Made by a program: the position numbers and the translations under genes. A DNA stretch of 64,000 nt from Desulfobacca acetoxidans DSM 11109 (GTDB lineage: Bacteria > Desulfobacterota > Desulfobaccia > Desulfobaccales > Desulfobaccaceae). The stretch is taken from assembly GCF_000195295.1 (NCBI RefSeq), contig NC_015388.1:62001-126000 (forward strand). Reading direction: 5' to 3'. Of this stretch, positions 33,699 through 42,236 are shown piece by piece (the stretch's first letter is position 1; each line of letters begins with the position of its first letter). The notes below the pieces were generated by a model. The model was not told the DNA's origin and searched no databases. It saw only the letters and a list, made by a program, of their open reading frames with translations.

Positions 33699-34462
33699 GT
33701 CTTCTTCCGCTTGAAATTCTTTATTTTCTTCCCCTTGACGTCATTTTCAGGCGGTTCCGGAAAAAGTGCCGCAATTCTTCTCCCCCTGATAAAAAAACCA
33801 TTTCCTGAGGAACAATATGAACGCTCTTCCAAGGGATAATAAGCATCTCCTCTGGCGCATAAGGGGGCCAAATATCTTTCCAGAACCGCGTCAACCGCGA
33901 CAGGGTCTTCCTGCATATAAAGCACTACCCCTTTATTATTTTCTCTGAAGTTTTTTATAAGATCGAATCGGACCAGTGAATTTAAAGGAATATCATCCCC
34001 TTCGAAAACTTTCTTAATGTTATGTTCAGGAACTAATTCTACTGATTCGGGCAGCACACATGCCAGTGATTCGCTATCCCCCAGATAGATAGGAGCAACT
34101 TTCAAAGATTCAGCAATTTTTTTACCGAGCTCTTCCTCCCCATCTTTAAATGCAATCAGACAATCGATATATGGCGTGAAGGCATACTGCCTCAACCTGG
34201 CGTCCATCGGAATGACTCGGACAGTACAGGAAGATACTGCGATAGGATGTTCAGCCCTTGCTGTCGCCCCTAAGGCCTTGTTTTGAATATCTTTTAACAG
34301 CTTTACAGGATTTTCCCCCTCTTTTTGCCATAAGGCATTGGCACATAATCCCTTAATAGTTGATGGGGCGGGGAGGGGATATGTCCTGGCGCATTGATAG
34401 CTATAGGGCACTCGGATGGAATACATCGACGAGAGCTTCAGCCGAAACTCAAGGGCAATCAT
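33695..34462 (-). CDS. cas5: Cascade subunit Cas5 (type I-A/B style)
   Basis: A 255-aa RAMP protein after an AGGAG site. The N-terminus 'MIALEFRLKLSSMYSIRVPY' and 'ARTYPLPAPSTIKGLCANAL' are the Cas5 RRM-fold start and the conserved P-S/T-x-x-G-L loop. A basic C-terminal tail (KKIKNFKRKKT) follows. It should cap the 5' handle of the crRNA in the surveillance complex. It overlaps cas6 by four bases. Confidence 0.83.
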   Translation of the reverse strand: MIALEFRLKLSSMYSIRVPYSYQCARTYPLPAPSTIKGLCANALWQKEGENPVKLLKDIQNKALGATARAEHPIAVSSCTVRVIPMDARLRQYAFTPYIDCLIAFKDGEEELGKKIAESLKVAPIYLGDSESLACVLPESVELVPEHNIKKVFEGDDIPLNSLVRFDLIKNFRENNKGVVLYMQEDPVAVDAVLERYLAPLCARGDAYYPLEERSYCSSGNGFFIRGRRIAALFPEPPENDVKGKKIKNFKRKKT

Positions 34463-34471
34463 CGCTATCTC

Positions 34472-35362
34472 CTAAATCTTAGCCAATATTTCCTGAAAGA
34501 CCTCCTGCACCGTCTTCTTGGCATTCTTTAAACCATCCCCATAGCTCCACCAATCCACACCATTCCCCATTGTCTCAAGTAATGCAATGGATTCTTCGAA
34601 TCCCGTTGAGTATATGGGGCTGATCAGATTGGGAACAGGCTTCTCCGTGGTTGATAAGGCCGCCAACAATCCCAGGCACTTGGCGTGCGGCAAGGCATGC
34701 GATTGTGAGGCCCCGAACGCCCCTAAAACAATGGGAAGCAACGCTTGAATTGCAACTCGGCGACGGGTTTTGATATCACCATTAACTTTTCGGTTATCTA
34801 TAGTCGAGCCGATGCGATTCAGATCAATACCTGCAACAAAAGCAAACACTCCTGATGCATAAGTTTTGTAAAAAATCATCTGAGATGTTTCTCCTGTGCT
34901 GCTGGAAGCTTCGGTTCCAGATGCCACTCGGGAGTGAATAACCTGTTTGCTTTCCGGTCTTGTTCCTAACGCAGGGAGCAACCACGAAAACGAAGCGCAT
35001 GAGCTCCGTCGCGGGGCATTGGTCATTTTTTTGGTAGAAAGAAAACCATGCACATCGCAAACAAGGCATTCTTCGATAGCTTGCAGCTCGTCTGTCGCCT
35101 GTGTTTGCCTATCCGGCTGGCCGGATTCACAGACACTGCAAAGTTTAACGTTTGATGATCCTAGTGCCTTTCGCCGCATATGTTCCAGATGCCAGTGTTT
35201 CATCATCCGCCCGCTCACCGCCGGCATTTCCTCTAAGGGGTTGCCATTCTCATCCACCATTCTAATCTGCCGAATATCCAAGGCCTGACCGACGCTCCCC
35301 TCATTATTGAGGTCATGCACGTTCAATACCAGTTTTGCCGCCACCGCGAGATATCCTGCCAT
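34472..35362 (-). CDS. cas7: Cascade backbone subunit Cas7 (Csa2/DevR type)
   Basis: A 296-aa protein after GAAGGAGG. 'NEGSVGQALDIRQIRMVDE' and 'MPAVSGRMMKHWHLEHM' are the conserved N-terminal parts of the Csa2/DevR family. Paired cysteines 'CSVC' and 'CLVCDVHGFL' form the usual zinc-finger insertion. 'IDNRKVNGDIKTRRRVAIQAL' carries the basic crRNA-binding patch. It polymerises along the crRNA spacer. Confidence 0.87.
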   Translation of the reverse strand: MAGYLAVAAKLVLNVHDLNNEGSVGQALDIRQIRMVDENGNPLEEMPAVSGRMMKHWHLEHMRRKALGSSNVKLCSVCESGQPDRQTQATDELQAIEECLVCDVHGFLSTKKMTNAPRRSSCASFSWLLPALGTRPESKQVIHSRVASGTEASSSTGETSQMIFYKTYASGVFAFVAGIDLNRIGSTIDNRKVNGDIKTRRRVAIQALLPIVLGAFGASQSHALPHAKCLGLLAALSTTEKPVPNLISPIYSTGFEESIALLETMGNGVDWWSYGDGLKNAKKTVQEVFQEILAKI

Positions 35363-35364
35363 CT

Positions 35365-36774
35365 TTAATCCTCCTTCTTGTAATAAGTAAATGCCAAAAG
35401 CGCCACGAGTGTTTGAACGGATCGAAATTGTTTTTCATTATTCACCAGTTGCAGCATCTGCTGTACTGTATTTTGCCCAGGCAAATATGGTTTATATTGT
35501 TTCTTGGGGTCAAGCACCGAACTCTGTGCTTCTCTTTGGGCGTCTAATAAGAGCTTGGCAAATTCATCCGCATCTCTGGCCTTGCGAAGATTATCAACGT
35601 AGCCAAAATTTCTTTCCCGGACAAAATATTGCAGCATATCAGCAATTTTCTTAATAACGTCAAAATTCTCTCCTTCCAGAAGTGACTTATCCATGTTGAA
35701 AATCTCCTGTGCGAATGAATCGGTTGTTTTCCGTGAGAGCAGAGCTTTTCCTTCCCTAACCCCGACATACGTTCGTGCAAAATCTAATGCTGATTTTTCA
35801 TCAATATTCCTAAAAGCCCTGGCCAACAATCCCAATAGCTTGCTCCTATCCTGGGAAAAAATGCGTTCTTGAAGTAAGGCTTGAACTAAGGCGCGGTTGT
35901 AGGCATTTTTAAGAAAAGTTATTTCTTTTGGGTCTGATTTTTCTACCTGATATTCATAGCGTGGTGCATTGCCACTACTATCCAATCTCCCCACAAAGAA
36001 TGAATCAACCTTATCTCTTAAAATTTCAATTAGATGCGGATATAACGATAGAAGCGCTAATAATGCCGCCGGAGCTGGGATATCTTCTATCTTCCTGGAA
36101 ATATGTTTAGCAGTGGCGATATATTGGGCCATCTCTCCGCCCTTAATTATTCCTGCAAAATGGGGGAGAAAAAAGAACCTCTCCTTTTTTGAACGATCAG
36201 AGGTATTAATGGCCACATCAATTTGAAAAAAAAATGTTCCTGCTAAGCTTGATACCACACAAAATGGGCATAATGGTAAGGTAATTTGGTGAGTTACATT
36301 ATCCCTTTTTGGTGGCTGTCCTAATTGTGGGCAAAAAGATACTAACGCACCTGTTATTTTATCATTCCTTGAATAATTATGACCGCAGGCAGAGGCATGC
36401 GCTCCCTTTCGTATTTCGTTTTTCTCTGTAAATATATTTTTTGGTTTACTGTTTTTATTCGCTATTTTCTTGCCAAATTTAGCGATTCCAACTGATTGGT
36501 TTTCAAGATGCAACGGACGAAATCCAGGTATTCTTAGCAATAAAGATTGGTCCGAAATTTTATTCTGACAAAGCCACCCCAAAGCCTTCATCACCTTGGC
36601 TGTAACATCCCCATCGTCATCGATTTCCACACAATACCGGTCATACAATTCCACCAGCCTGATCTTTTCCGGCTCCACCGCATTCAATGCCGCCGCGCAC
36701 AGGCCCAGGGCAATCCGCATCTCAAAATCGGGCAGACCGGTGCCCGGTGTATAAAAAGTATTATTGGGATTCAT
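35365..36774 (-). CDS. cas8a: Cascade large subunit, Cas8a-like
   Basis: A 469-aa protein; the ATG at 36774 overlaps the stop of the HD-nuclease gene (ATGA), so the longer frame upstream is rejected. Cysteines at 'ACGHNY', 'SFCPQL' and 'LCPFCVV' may bind zinc. The rest is largely helical with no motif I can name. Identification rests on size, position between Cas3'' and Cas7, and the split-Cas3 context typical of type I-A. Large subunits read the PAM and recruit Cas3. Confidence 0.7.
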   Translation of the reverse strand: MNPNNTFYTPGTGLPDFEMRIALGLCAAALNAVEPEKIRLVELYDRYCVEIDDDGDVTAKVMKALGWLCQNKISDQSLLLRIPGFRPLHLENQSVGIAKFGKKIANKNSKPKNIFTEKNEIRKGAHASACGHNYSRNDKITGALVSFCPQLGQPPKRDNVTHQITLPLCPFCVVSSLAGTFFFQIDVAINTSDRSKKERFFFLPHFAGIIKGGEMAQYIATAKHISRKIEDIPAPAALLALLSLYPHLIEILRDKVDSFFVGRLDSSGNAPRYEYQVEKSDPKEITFLKNAYNRALVQALLQERIFSQDRSKLLGLLARAFRNIDEKSALDFARTYVGVREGKALLSRKTTDSFAQEIFNMDKSLLEGENFDVIKKIADMLQYFVRERNFGYVDNLRKARDADEFAKLLLDAQREAQSSVLDPKKQYKPYLPGQNTVQQMLQLVNNEKQFRSVQTLVALLAFTYYKKED

Positions 36775-37544
36775 GGCAGCAGGCCCCCGTCCAGAAAAAC
36801 GCTGAGAAGAGATTGCTTGCACTTTTTCTCAATTTTCTCACCCTCTTCATCCTCATCCGGTTCTTGCTGCGGTCTTTGACTCGCCGCCCGCCAATCGCAA
36901 ACCTTCAATATATGGTGCAATGCCAGCGCTTGCAGGCGACGCCGATGTCTGTCAATTTCCCTGGGGCAGCGGGCCCATTGGCGCAGATCCTTCGCCATAT
37001 TTTCTAATGATCCAAGTGTAATCGCCTCCGTTAACTCTGGAAGCTTTTCGGTTAAACTCGAAAATCCCACTGATCTTCTAAAGGATTCTTCGGCCCCTGC
37101 CGCCCAGCGAATCCTTTCCGTACCGTACTCCACCAGCCTACGGTTGATGGCATCTTCCGCCGGATGCTCCAGGTTGCCTTGCGCCAGACCGCTATCCGTA
37201 TGGTGCATCAAAATTGCCAAAGCCCCGGCATAATAGAGATCATGTTTGCTTCTCTCATTAAAATAAAGTACATACGGCGCCCCCAATGTTGCATGCGGCG
37301 GTCCTTTACTTCGTTTTTCTTTCGGTGATTTGATATAATCCTGCCACCTGGCCGATAACTTACCCACATCGTGGCAAACTATCATCATCTCTACCGTTGC
37401 CTTGACTTCATGGATCTGCGTATCAAAGAGGCGAGCCAGCGTCGGGATCATCCTTTCTTTAAAACCAGCCCAGGCCTTCAGGCAGAATTTTACGTGATCT
37501 TCATAAATTTCCCCGGGGGCACTGTAATTCAAAAGATCAAACAT
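36771..37544 (-). CDS. cas3'': Cas3'' HD nuclease
   Basis: A 257-aa HD-domain nuclease encoded separately from its helicase. Metal ligands are visible: H17 (IYEDHVKF), H58-D59 in 'VCHDVGKLSARW', H84 (GPPHATLG) and H114-H115 (ILMHHTDSG). It degrades the displaced target strand. Its start overlaps the helicase gene by 16 bases, and a charged tail precedes the cas8 overlap. Confidence 0.88.
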   Translation of the reverse strand: MFDLLNYSAPGEIYEDHVKFCLKAWAGFKERMIPTLARLFDTQIHEVKATVEMMIVCHDVGKLSARWQDYIKSPKEKRSKGPPHATLGAPYVLYFNERSKHDLYYAGALAILMHHTDSGLAQGNLEHPAEDAINRRLVEYGTERIRWAAGAEESFRRSVGFSSLTEKLPELTEAITLGSLENMAKDLRQWARCPREIDRHRRRLQALALHHILKVCDWRAASQRPQQEPDEDEEGEKIEKKCKQSLLSVFLDGGLLP

Positions 37545-39334
37545 GATGCCGCTTCCTCGCTCTTATCAGGTTCTTCTCTCTCTTCTTTCTTTACCAACCT
37601 CAAACCGATATTCGAATCATAATAATCATTTCGATCAATAACATACGTTTGAAAAGGCTGCAGCCGCCCCTTTTCAATTTTCTCCCCGATCTTTCCTTCC
37701 GTAAAATCGTACTTTCTTAGGTTTTCTGGTTTGATCCATGCCAAGTATCGATACGATATATTAACCAAAGTACCCCGCAATTTCTCAAAATCAATCTGTT
37801 TTTCAATCTTTGTTTTCTTACCTTTTTTTGCCTTTCGGTCTATTTGCTCATCGATTATTTTCTCATTTTTCAGCAATACTTCTTCATTTACTACCGACAG
37901 AGAACAATACATTTCTCCCCTGGCCGAAAGATTCCAGGCCAATTCGTCTGCAAACAGCGTCGCCTCAAACAATTGACCCAAGGCATTGCGTGCTTCCACA
38001 TCGTCAGTGTGATACTCCATCCTATTGCAAAATTCGGCGGTGGCCGTCCAGTCTATAAACAGATTCGACGGTGCGTTTTTCAAATATTCCCAGGCGATGC
38101 CAGCAAATTCTCCCTTTTTTCTACCGGCGAATTCGCTTTCATCTTCATTCTTTTTATCCACATAAGGATAGGCTATACTCCAGTCTTCCCCGATTAGTTC
38201 TTCCCGCCCCAGTGGCTTTACTATATAAACAATCCCCTCACCGCCCCATCTTGCAACCCGACCTATACGCTGCACCAGGGCATCCGCAGCCGCACATTCC
38301 GTGATCAAAATATCGCAGCTTATATCCAGTCCCACCTCACAAACCTGCGTAGATACTATAATACCTGGTTTTTGCTCATTCTTATCCTTGCCAAAAAACC
38401 GGCAGACCTCTCTTTCTTTTTTTTCGCGATCACTTACCGTAAAACGCGAATGTATGAGAGTGAGGAGGTCACGCCTGTCTTTTAAAGCTGTCACCACCCG
38501 CTGCGCTACATCAACTCGGTTAGCGACTATTAAAATTCGCTTTCCTTGATTATCGTTAAGGACCTTGTTTAGGCCCGAAGAAATCTTCTCCTCTTCAAGG
38601 AAACCCCATTCTTCCTGGTGCCACTTTACGGTTCGGTGACCCATATGATTTGGCCATTTCCCTCTAAATTCAATCCGTTCATAATCTCTAATATTTTCAT
38701 TTTTTAGCAGACCAGCCTCCAAAGATTTTGGCATAGTTGCGGTCATCAAAATCGTTGGTATTCTACTAATTGTCAAAATCTCCAACAAGGCCCTCATGAG
38801 CGAATGGGTATATGGGGAATATAAATGCGCCTCATCAAAGACAACTATGGAATTGGCAATGCTCCCGGCGGGTAAATCAAAATGCCTTCCCACTCGTTTG
38901 GCCCGGGCATACCCATATAAAAATTGATCAAATGTGGTCACACAAATATCCGCAAAAAAAAGGGGATCAAGAGAACTGACCCCGTGTTCGATACCGACTA
39001 CAATCTTTTTGCCAAATTTTTGTTCGATATTATTTGCGTAACTCTGAATTCTATCTCTGATCTGATTACATAAGGCCCTGGTAGGGAGAACATAAATCAG
39101 CCTCGGGGCTAATAACCATTGATTGTGTAGAACTTGCGCCAGATATGGAGCAATTACAGCTTCTGTTTTTCCGTATCCACACGGCAGCCTGACCAGTAAA
39201 GGATTCAGTGAAAAATCCCCAGCAGAAAGAAAATTAAAAATCTCTTGTTGTTCAGGCGTCGGTGCGAACCCACAAATATCAAGGAAGTGTTGTTCTAAAT
39301 CCCTTCCGGGACTGCGGCCCGCATGTTGGCTCAT
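37529..39334 (-). CDS. cas3: Cas3' helicase
   Basis: A 601-aa SF2 helicase. Walker A is 'LPCGYGKTEA' (K57), the DEAH box is at 167-170 (VVFDEAHLYSPYTH), motif III is 'LMTATMP', and motif VI 'ALVQRIGRVARWG'. There is no HD domain; that function is in the next gene, a split typical of type I-A. The start at 39334 follows GGGAGG by nine bases. It unwinds target DNA for Cas3''. Confidence 0.88.
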   Translation of the reverse strand: MSQHAGRSPGRDLEQHFLDICGFAPTPEQQEIFNFLSAGDFSLNPLLVRLPCGYGKTEAVIAPYLAQVLHNQWLLAPRLIYVLPTRALCNQIRDRIQSYANNIEQKFGKKIVVGIEHGVSSLDPLFFADICVTTFDQFLYGYARAKRVGRHFDLPAGSIANSIVVFDEAHLYSPYTHSLMRALLEILTISRIPTILMTATMPKSLEAGLLKNENIRDYERIEFRGKWPNHMGHRTVKWHQEEWGFLEEEKISSGLNKVLNDNQGKRILIVANRVDVAQRVVTALKDRRDLLTLIHSRFTVSDREKKEREVCRFFGKDKNEQKPGIIVSTQVCEVGLDISCDILITECAAADALVQRIGRVARWGGEGIVYIVKPLGREELIGEDWSIAYPYVDKKNEDESEFAGRKKGEFAGIAWEYLKNAPSNLFIDWTATAEFCNRMEYHTDDVEARNALGQLFEATLFADELAWNLSARGEMYCSLSVVNEEVLLKNEKIIDEQIDRKAKKGKKTKIEKQIDFEKLRGTLVNISYRYLAWIKPENLRKYDFTEGKIGEKIEKGRLQPFQTYVIDRNDYYDSNIGLRLVKKEEREEPDKSEEAASCLIF

Positions 39335-39354
39335 TGCTCATATCCTCCCATCAC

Positions 39355-39374
39355 GGGCGAGGCAAGCCTCGCCC
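39355..39374. repeat. Palindrome GGGCGAGGC-AA-GCCTCGCCC between cas2 and cas3'
   Basis: A perfect nine-base inverted repeat in the short gap between the cas2 stop and the cas3' start. An imperfect copy (GGGCGAGGC-AT-GCCTCAC, 39711-39728) lies just upstream of cas2. Both are of the dispersed REP-like kind and could form hairpins in the mRNA that tune the relative output of the adaptation and interference genes. Confidence 0.6.
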
Positions 39375-39389
39375 CTACAAATAATAACT

Positions 39390-39686
39390 TTAGAAAAACC
39401 TCGCCAACAACTCCTCATTCACCAATTTCGGGTCAAAACCCTGGCCCAGGACCTTGATCTTCCTGAAATCCTCCTGGCAGAAAGGGAAGAGATAAACGCT
39501 GTCAATGTCTTCATCAATTAGACTTTGGCATTTCACCGCCAGTTCATCGAAGCGAGACGCTTCCAGCTTTCCTAAAAAGGCGCTCTTCTGGACCCGTTCC
39601 AGACCGTATTGTTTACAGGCCTTGGAAACCCGGCTGCGGATTTTATCGTCACTGATATCGTAAAGGATCCAGACCAACACCGGCAT
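39390..39686 (-). CDS. cas2: CRISPR adaptation protein Cas2
   Basis: A 98-aa ferredoxin-fold protein from the ATG at 39686 (MPVLVWILYDISDDK), preceded by GAGGGAAAG. D10 is the conserved aspartate after the first strand. 'RVQKSAFLGKLEASRFDEL' is the conserved second half. It bridges two Cas1 dimers for spacer integration. Confidence 0.9.
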   Translation of the reverse strand: MPVLVWILYDISDDKIRSRVSKACKQYGLERVQKSAFLGKLEASRFDELAVKCQSLIDEDIDSVYLFPFCQEDFRKIKVLGQGFDPKLVNEELLARFF

Positions 39687-39770
39687 CTTTCCCTCAAGGC
39701 CGCCGCCAGTGGGCGAGGCATGCCTCACACTTACATAATGACGCTTTCCCTCTTCCCTCTTCCCTTTTCC

Positions 39771-40784
39771 CTAAATCTCTCTTATCTCCAGCCAATCCGG
39801 GCGCGGCTCCCCGGTTTCGGCCAAGAGTATATTGGCCAATCGATGGGCTTCGTGCTGGATAAGATAGCGCCGCTTGACGTTGCGCCGCCGGTAACGGACG
39901 CTCTCATCCAGGTGCTGCTGCATGGCAGCCACCACCACCGGCTTGCCTTCCTGGTTTAACGATACGGCGGTATCCTGAAAGTCGAAATAGGCATCTTTGA
40001 TCTTCTTGCCGGTAAACAGATAGACCGCGGTCTGTTCGGCAAACAGGCGGAAAGGCTCGATGAGATCAAAGACCAGGGATTTTTTATTGTAGTTGTCGGT
40101 GTGCAGAAAACCCACAAAGGGATCCAGTCCTGCCAGGATGCAGGCCTTTTCCACCATGGGGTAGAGCATGCCATAGCAATAGTTGAGACAGGCGTTGAAT
40201 GGGTCCAGGGCCGGGCGGCGGGATCGCCCCGGAAAGCGATATTTTTGGGGCAACACCCCGGAAAGGCACTGGAAATAGTGTCGGGCGGCCGTTCCTTCCA
40301 TACCCAAGAGACGCTGACGCACCGCTTCCAGATTCTGGTCCTTGGGGTTCAGATCAGACTTACAGTTTTCGATTTCTTTAAGGGGACCGAGAAAATTATC
40401 TTCCTGGCCAGGGCGGGCGTACATTAATTTTTTTAAGAAGGTAATCTGATTGGTCAACTTCTGCCGGACCATATCCAGAACCAGTGAAAGCCCTAGGGCG
40501 TTAGGCATAGCCTCTAACTGCCGCCGTCGGATCAGGGCGGTACTGCCCATTTTGCTAAACCAGACCCGGCCCACGGGGTCGCCGTAGCCGTCCAGAAAAA
40601 TGATATCGATATTGTGTTCCAGCGCCAGGACAATGGCTTGAGAGGAAATCATCGCTTGATTGGTAATAACGATGCTTTCCACTTTCAGGGGAGAGACATC
40701 CATCACCCTGTCCTGCAGTTTCAGGCGAAAACAGGCGTCTTTTTGGGTGATGAAAGAACCGGGAGTATTGATCACTAACTGCAA
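39771..40784 (-). CDS. cas1: CRISPR integrase Cas1
   Basis: A 337-aa Cas1 starting at a TTG (40784) after GAGGG. The metal-binding catalytic residues are E163 (LLGMEGTAARHY), H228 (VGFLHTDNYNK) and the acidic D240/E243 (VFDLIEPFRLF). 'NACLNYCYGMLYPMVEKA' is the conserved central helix. It is the first gene of the cas operon; the promoter should be in 40785-41050. Confidence 0.93.
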   Translation of the reverse strand: MQLVINTPGSFITQKDACFRLKLQDRVMDVSPLKVESIVITNQAMISSQAIVLALEHNIDIIFLDGYGDPVGRVWFSKMGSTALIRRRQLEAMPNALGLSLVLDMVRQKLTNQITFLKKLMYARPGQEDNFLGPLKEIENCKSDLNPKDQNLEAVRQRLLGMEGTAARHYFQCLSGVLPQKYRFPGRSRRPALDPFNACLNYCYGMLYPMVEKACILAGLDPFVGFLHTDNYNKKSLVFDLIEPFRLFAEQTAVYLFTGKKIKDAYFDFQDTAVSLNQEGKPVVVAAMQQHLDESVRYRRRNVKRRYLIQHEAHRLANILLAETGEPRPDWLEIREI

Positions 40785-41050
40785 AGCGCCCTCTGATGAG
40801 GAGGATCAAGTTAGTCTGTATTTATGATGAGATAATATCTTATACCACAAGAGTTAATTTAAGTATACGGAAATGCGCAGGTAGATGACTGGGGGGTGCT
40901 ATTTTTTACATGGCTCCAACCTGCGGCCGTCTTCAGCCAGAGATCGCGGCCATTAGCGGGCGCTAAAAATAGGCCGAATATTGCTTGCCGGAGGGCGCCC
41001 GGAGCAGCGACTCTTCGGAAGGTGAGGCCGAGCCTCAGTCTAACATTACG
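40785..41050. other. Gap upstream of cas1
   Basis: About 265 bases between cas1 and the cooT remnant. A+T-rich near cas1 (TTATGATGAGATAATATCTTATACC), so the cas operon promoter probably lies at 40830-40880, but no convincing -35/-10 pair can be fixed. A small hairpin (GAGGCTCGGCCTC on the minus strand) lies near 41025. No ORF is seen. Confidence 0.35.
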
Positions 41051-41173
41051 TTATTTGCCTACGAAGATTACTTTGTGGTCTGCCGGATTCAGCCTCAGAA
41101 AATCCGCCTTAACCACCCTCTGTTCGCCGAAGATGCTGACCAACCGTAAAAGACCGTCGTTTTCAGGTTCGAT
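41051..41173 (-). pseudogene. C-terminal remnant of a CooT-family nickel-binding protein
   Basis: In the frame overlapping the end of the cyclase gene, about 40 codons read '[20 protein letters not shown]' then 'KADFLRLNPADHKVIFVGK' and a stop. This matches the C-terminal two thirds of the small CooT family ('...G.lrl.nifGE.k.v...i....l..HkI'). No start codon is available and the Cys-bearing N-terminus is gone. It is too short for most gene finders. It is probably left by a deletion that also set the end of the cyclase gene. Confidence 0.5.
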
Positions 41174-42236
41174 CGTCTGCCACCGGGACCGAGAAGACCT
41201 TGACAGCCCTGGTCTTGCCTTTTAGCTGCACTTCACCCTGCGGCGCAACTTCGATTTTGCCGTTCAGGCCCAGATACGTGTTTTCCTCGATCAAGATGGG
41301 CTGTCCCACTGTCTTGGTGTGAGTCTCCAGGCGGGCGGCAAGATTGACCGTATCGCCGATGCAGGTATAGGTGGCCCGATGTTGGGTGCCGACGCAGCCG
41401 GCCACGACCGCCCCAGAGGCGATGCCGATGCCGATGCGGATCTGCACCCGATTCAACCTGGCCTGTTCTTGATTGAAGCGGCGGATAAGTTCAATCATCT
41501 GCCGGGCGGCTCGCACTGCCCGTTGATGATGGTCGATAAGGGGCAGAGGCGCCCCGAAGATACACATCAGGCCGTCGCCGATCATCTGGTTGACGACGCC
41601 CCCTTCGTTGGCAATGGCTTCGAACATCAGAGAAAAATAGTCATTAAGCAGCTCGATGGTCTCTTGCGGCGTTTTGGATTCGGCAATAGTAGTGAAGGAG
41701 CGGATGTCGCTGAAAAGCACCGTGGCCTCGACCAGCCGGCCGCCGAGCGAAAAGCCTGAATTAAGCAGTTCTTCGGCCACTTCGTCGCTGGTGAACTTGC
41801 AGAACAAGGCCCGTTGTTCGTCCCGCAGCCGTTTTTTCTCCAGGCTGGCGTCTACCCGGGCCTTCAGCAGGACAGGATTGAAGGGTTTGGTGAGATAGTC
41901 TTCGGCGCCTAATTCGATGCAGCGGACGACGCTGTCGATCTCATCCACCGCCGAGATCATGATAACCGGCAGATCGCGCCAGCGGACATTAGCCGCCAGA
42001 TGATCCAGTACCTGATAGCCGTTCATCTCGGGCATTTCGATGTCCAGCAGGATCAGATCGAAATCCTGTTCGGCTAACATTGCCAGGGCTTGGCGGCCAT
42101 TTTCGGCAAAGGCTGCTTGGTGGCCCTGTTTTTCCAAACCCCGCGCCAGCATCAGGCGGTTCATCCGGTTATCATCCACTACCAGGATATAGCCGGAGTT
42201 TTTAGGCCCGTGCTGCGGTTTAGCGTGTTGTTTCAT
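41163..42236 (-). CDS. Response regulator with nucleotide cyclase output
   Basis: A 357-aa two-domain protein. The receiver is at about 15-135: phospho-acceptor D65 ([13 protein letters not shown]), acidic pair D21-D22, and K117 in 'YLTKPFNP'. A class III adenylate/guanylate cyclase domain spans about 165-345, with metal aspartates D177 ([12 protein letters not shown]) and D221 ([12 protein letters not shown]) and '[15 protein letters not shown]'. Its ATG overlaps the hybrid-kinase stop (ATGA), so the two are almost certainly a cognate pair. Phosphorylation would set cAMP or cGMP production. Confidence 0.87.
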   Translation of the reverse strand: MKQHAKPQHGPKNSGYILVVDDNRMNRLMLARGLEKQGHQAAFAENGRQALAMLAEQDFDLILLDIEMPEMNGYQVLDHLAANVRWRDLPVIMISAVDEIDSVVRCIELGAEDYLTKPFNPVLLKARVDASLEKKRLRDEQRALFCKFTSDEVAEELLNSGFSLGGRLVEATVLFSDIRSFTTIAESKTPQETIELLNDYFSLMFEAIANEGGVVNQMIGDGLMCIFGAPLPLIDHHQRAVRAARQMIELIRRFNQEQARLNRVQIRIGIGIASGAVVAGCVGTQHRATYTCIGDTVNLAARLETHTKTVGQPILIEENTYLGLNGKIEVAPQGEVQLKGKTRAVKVFSVPVADDRT

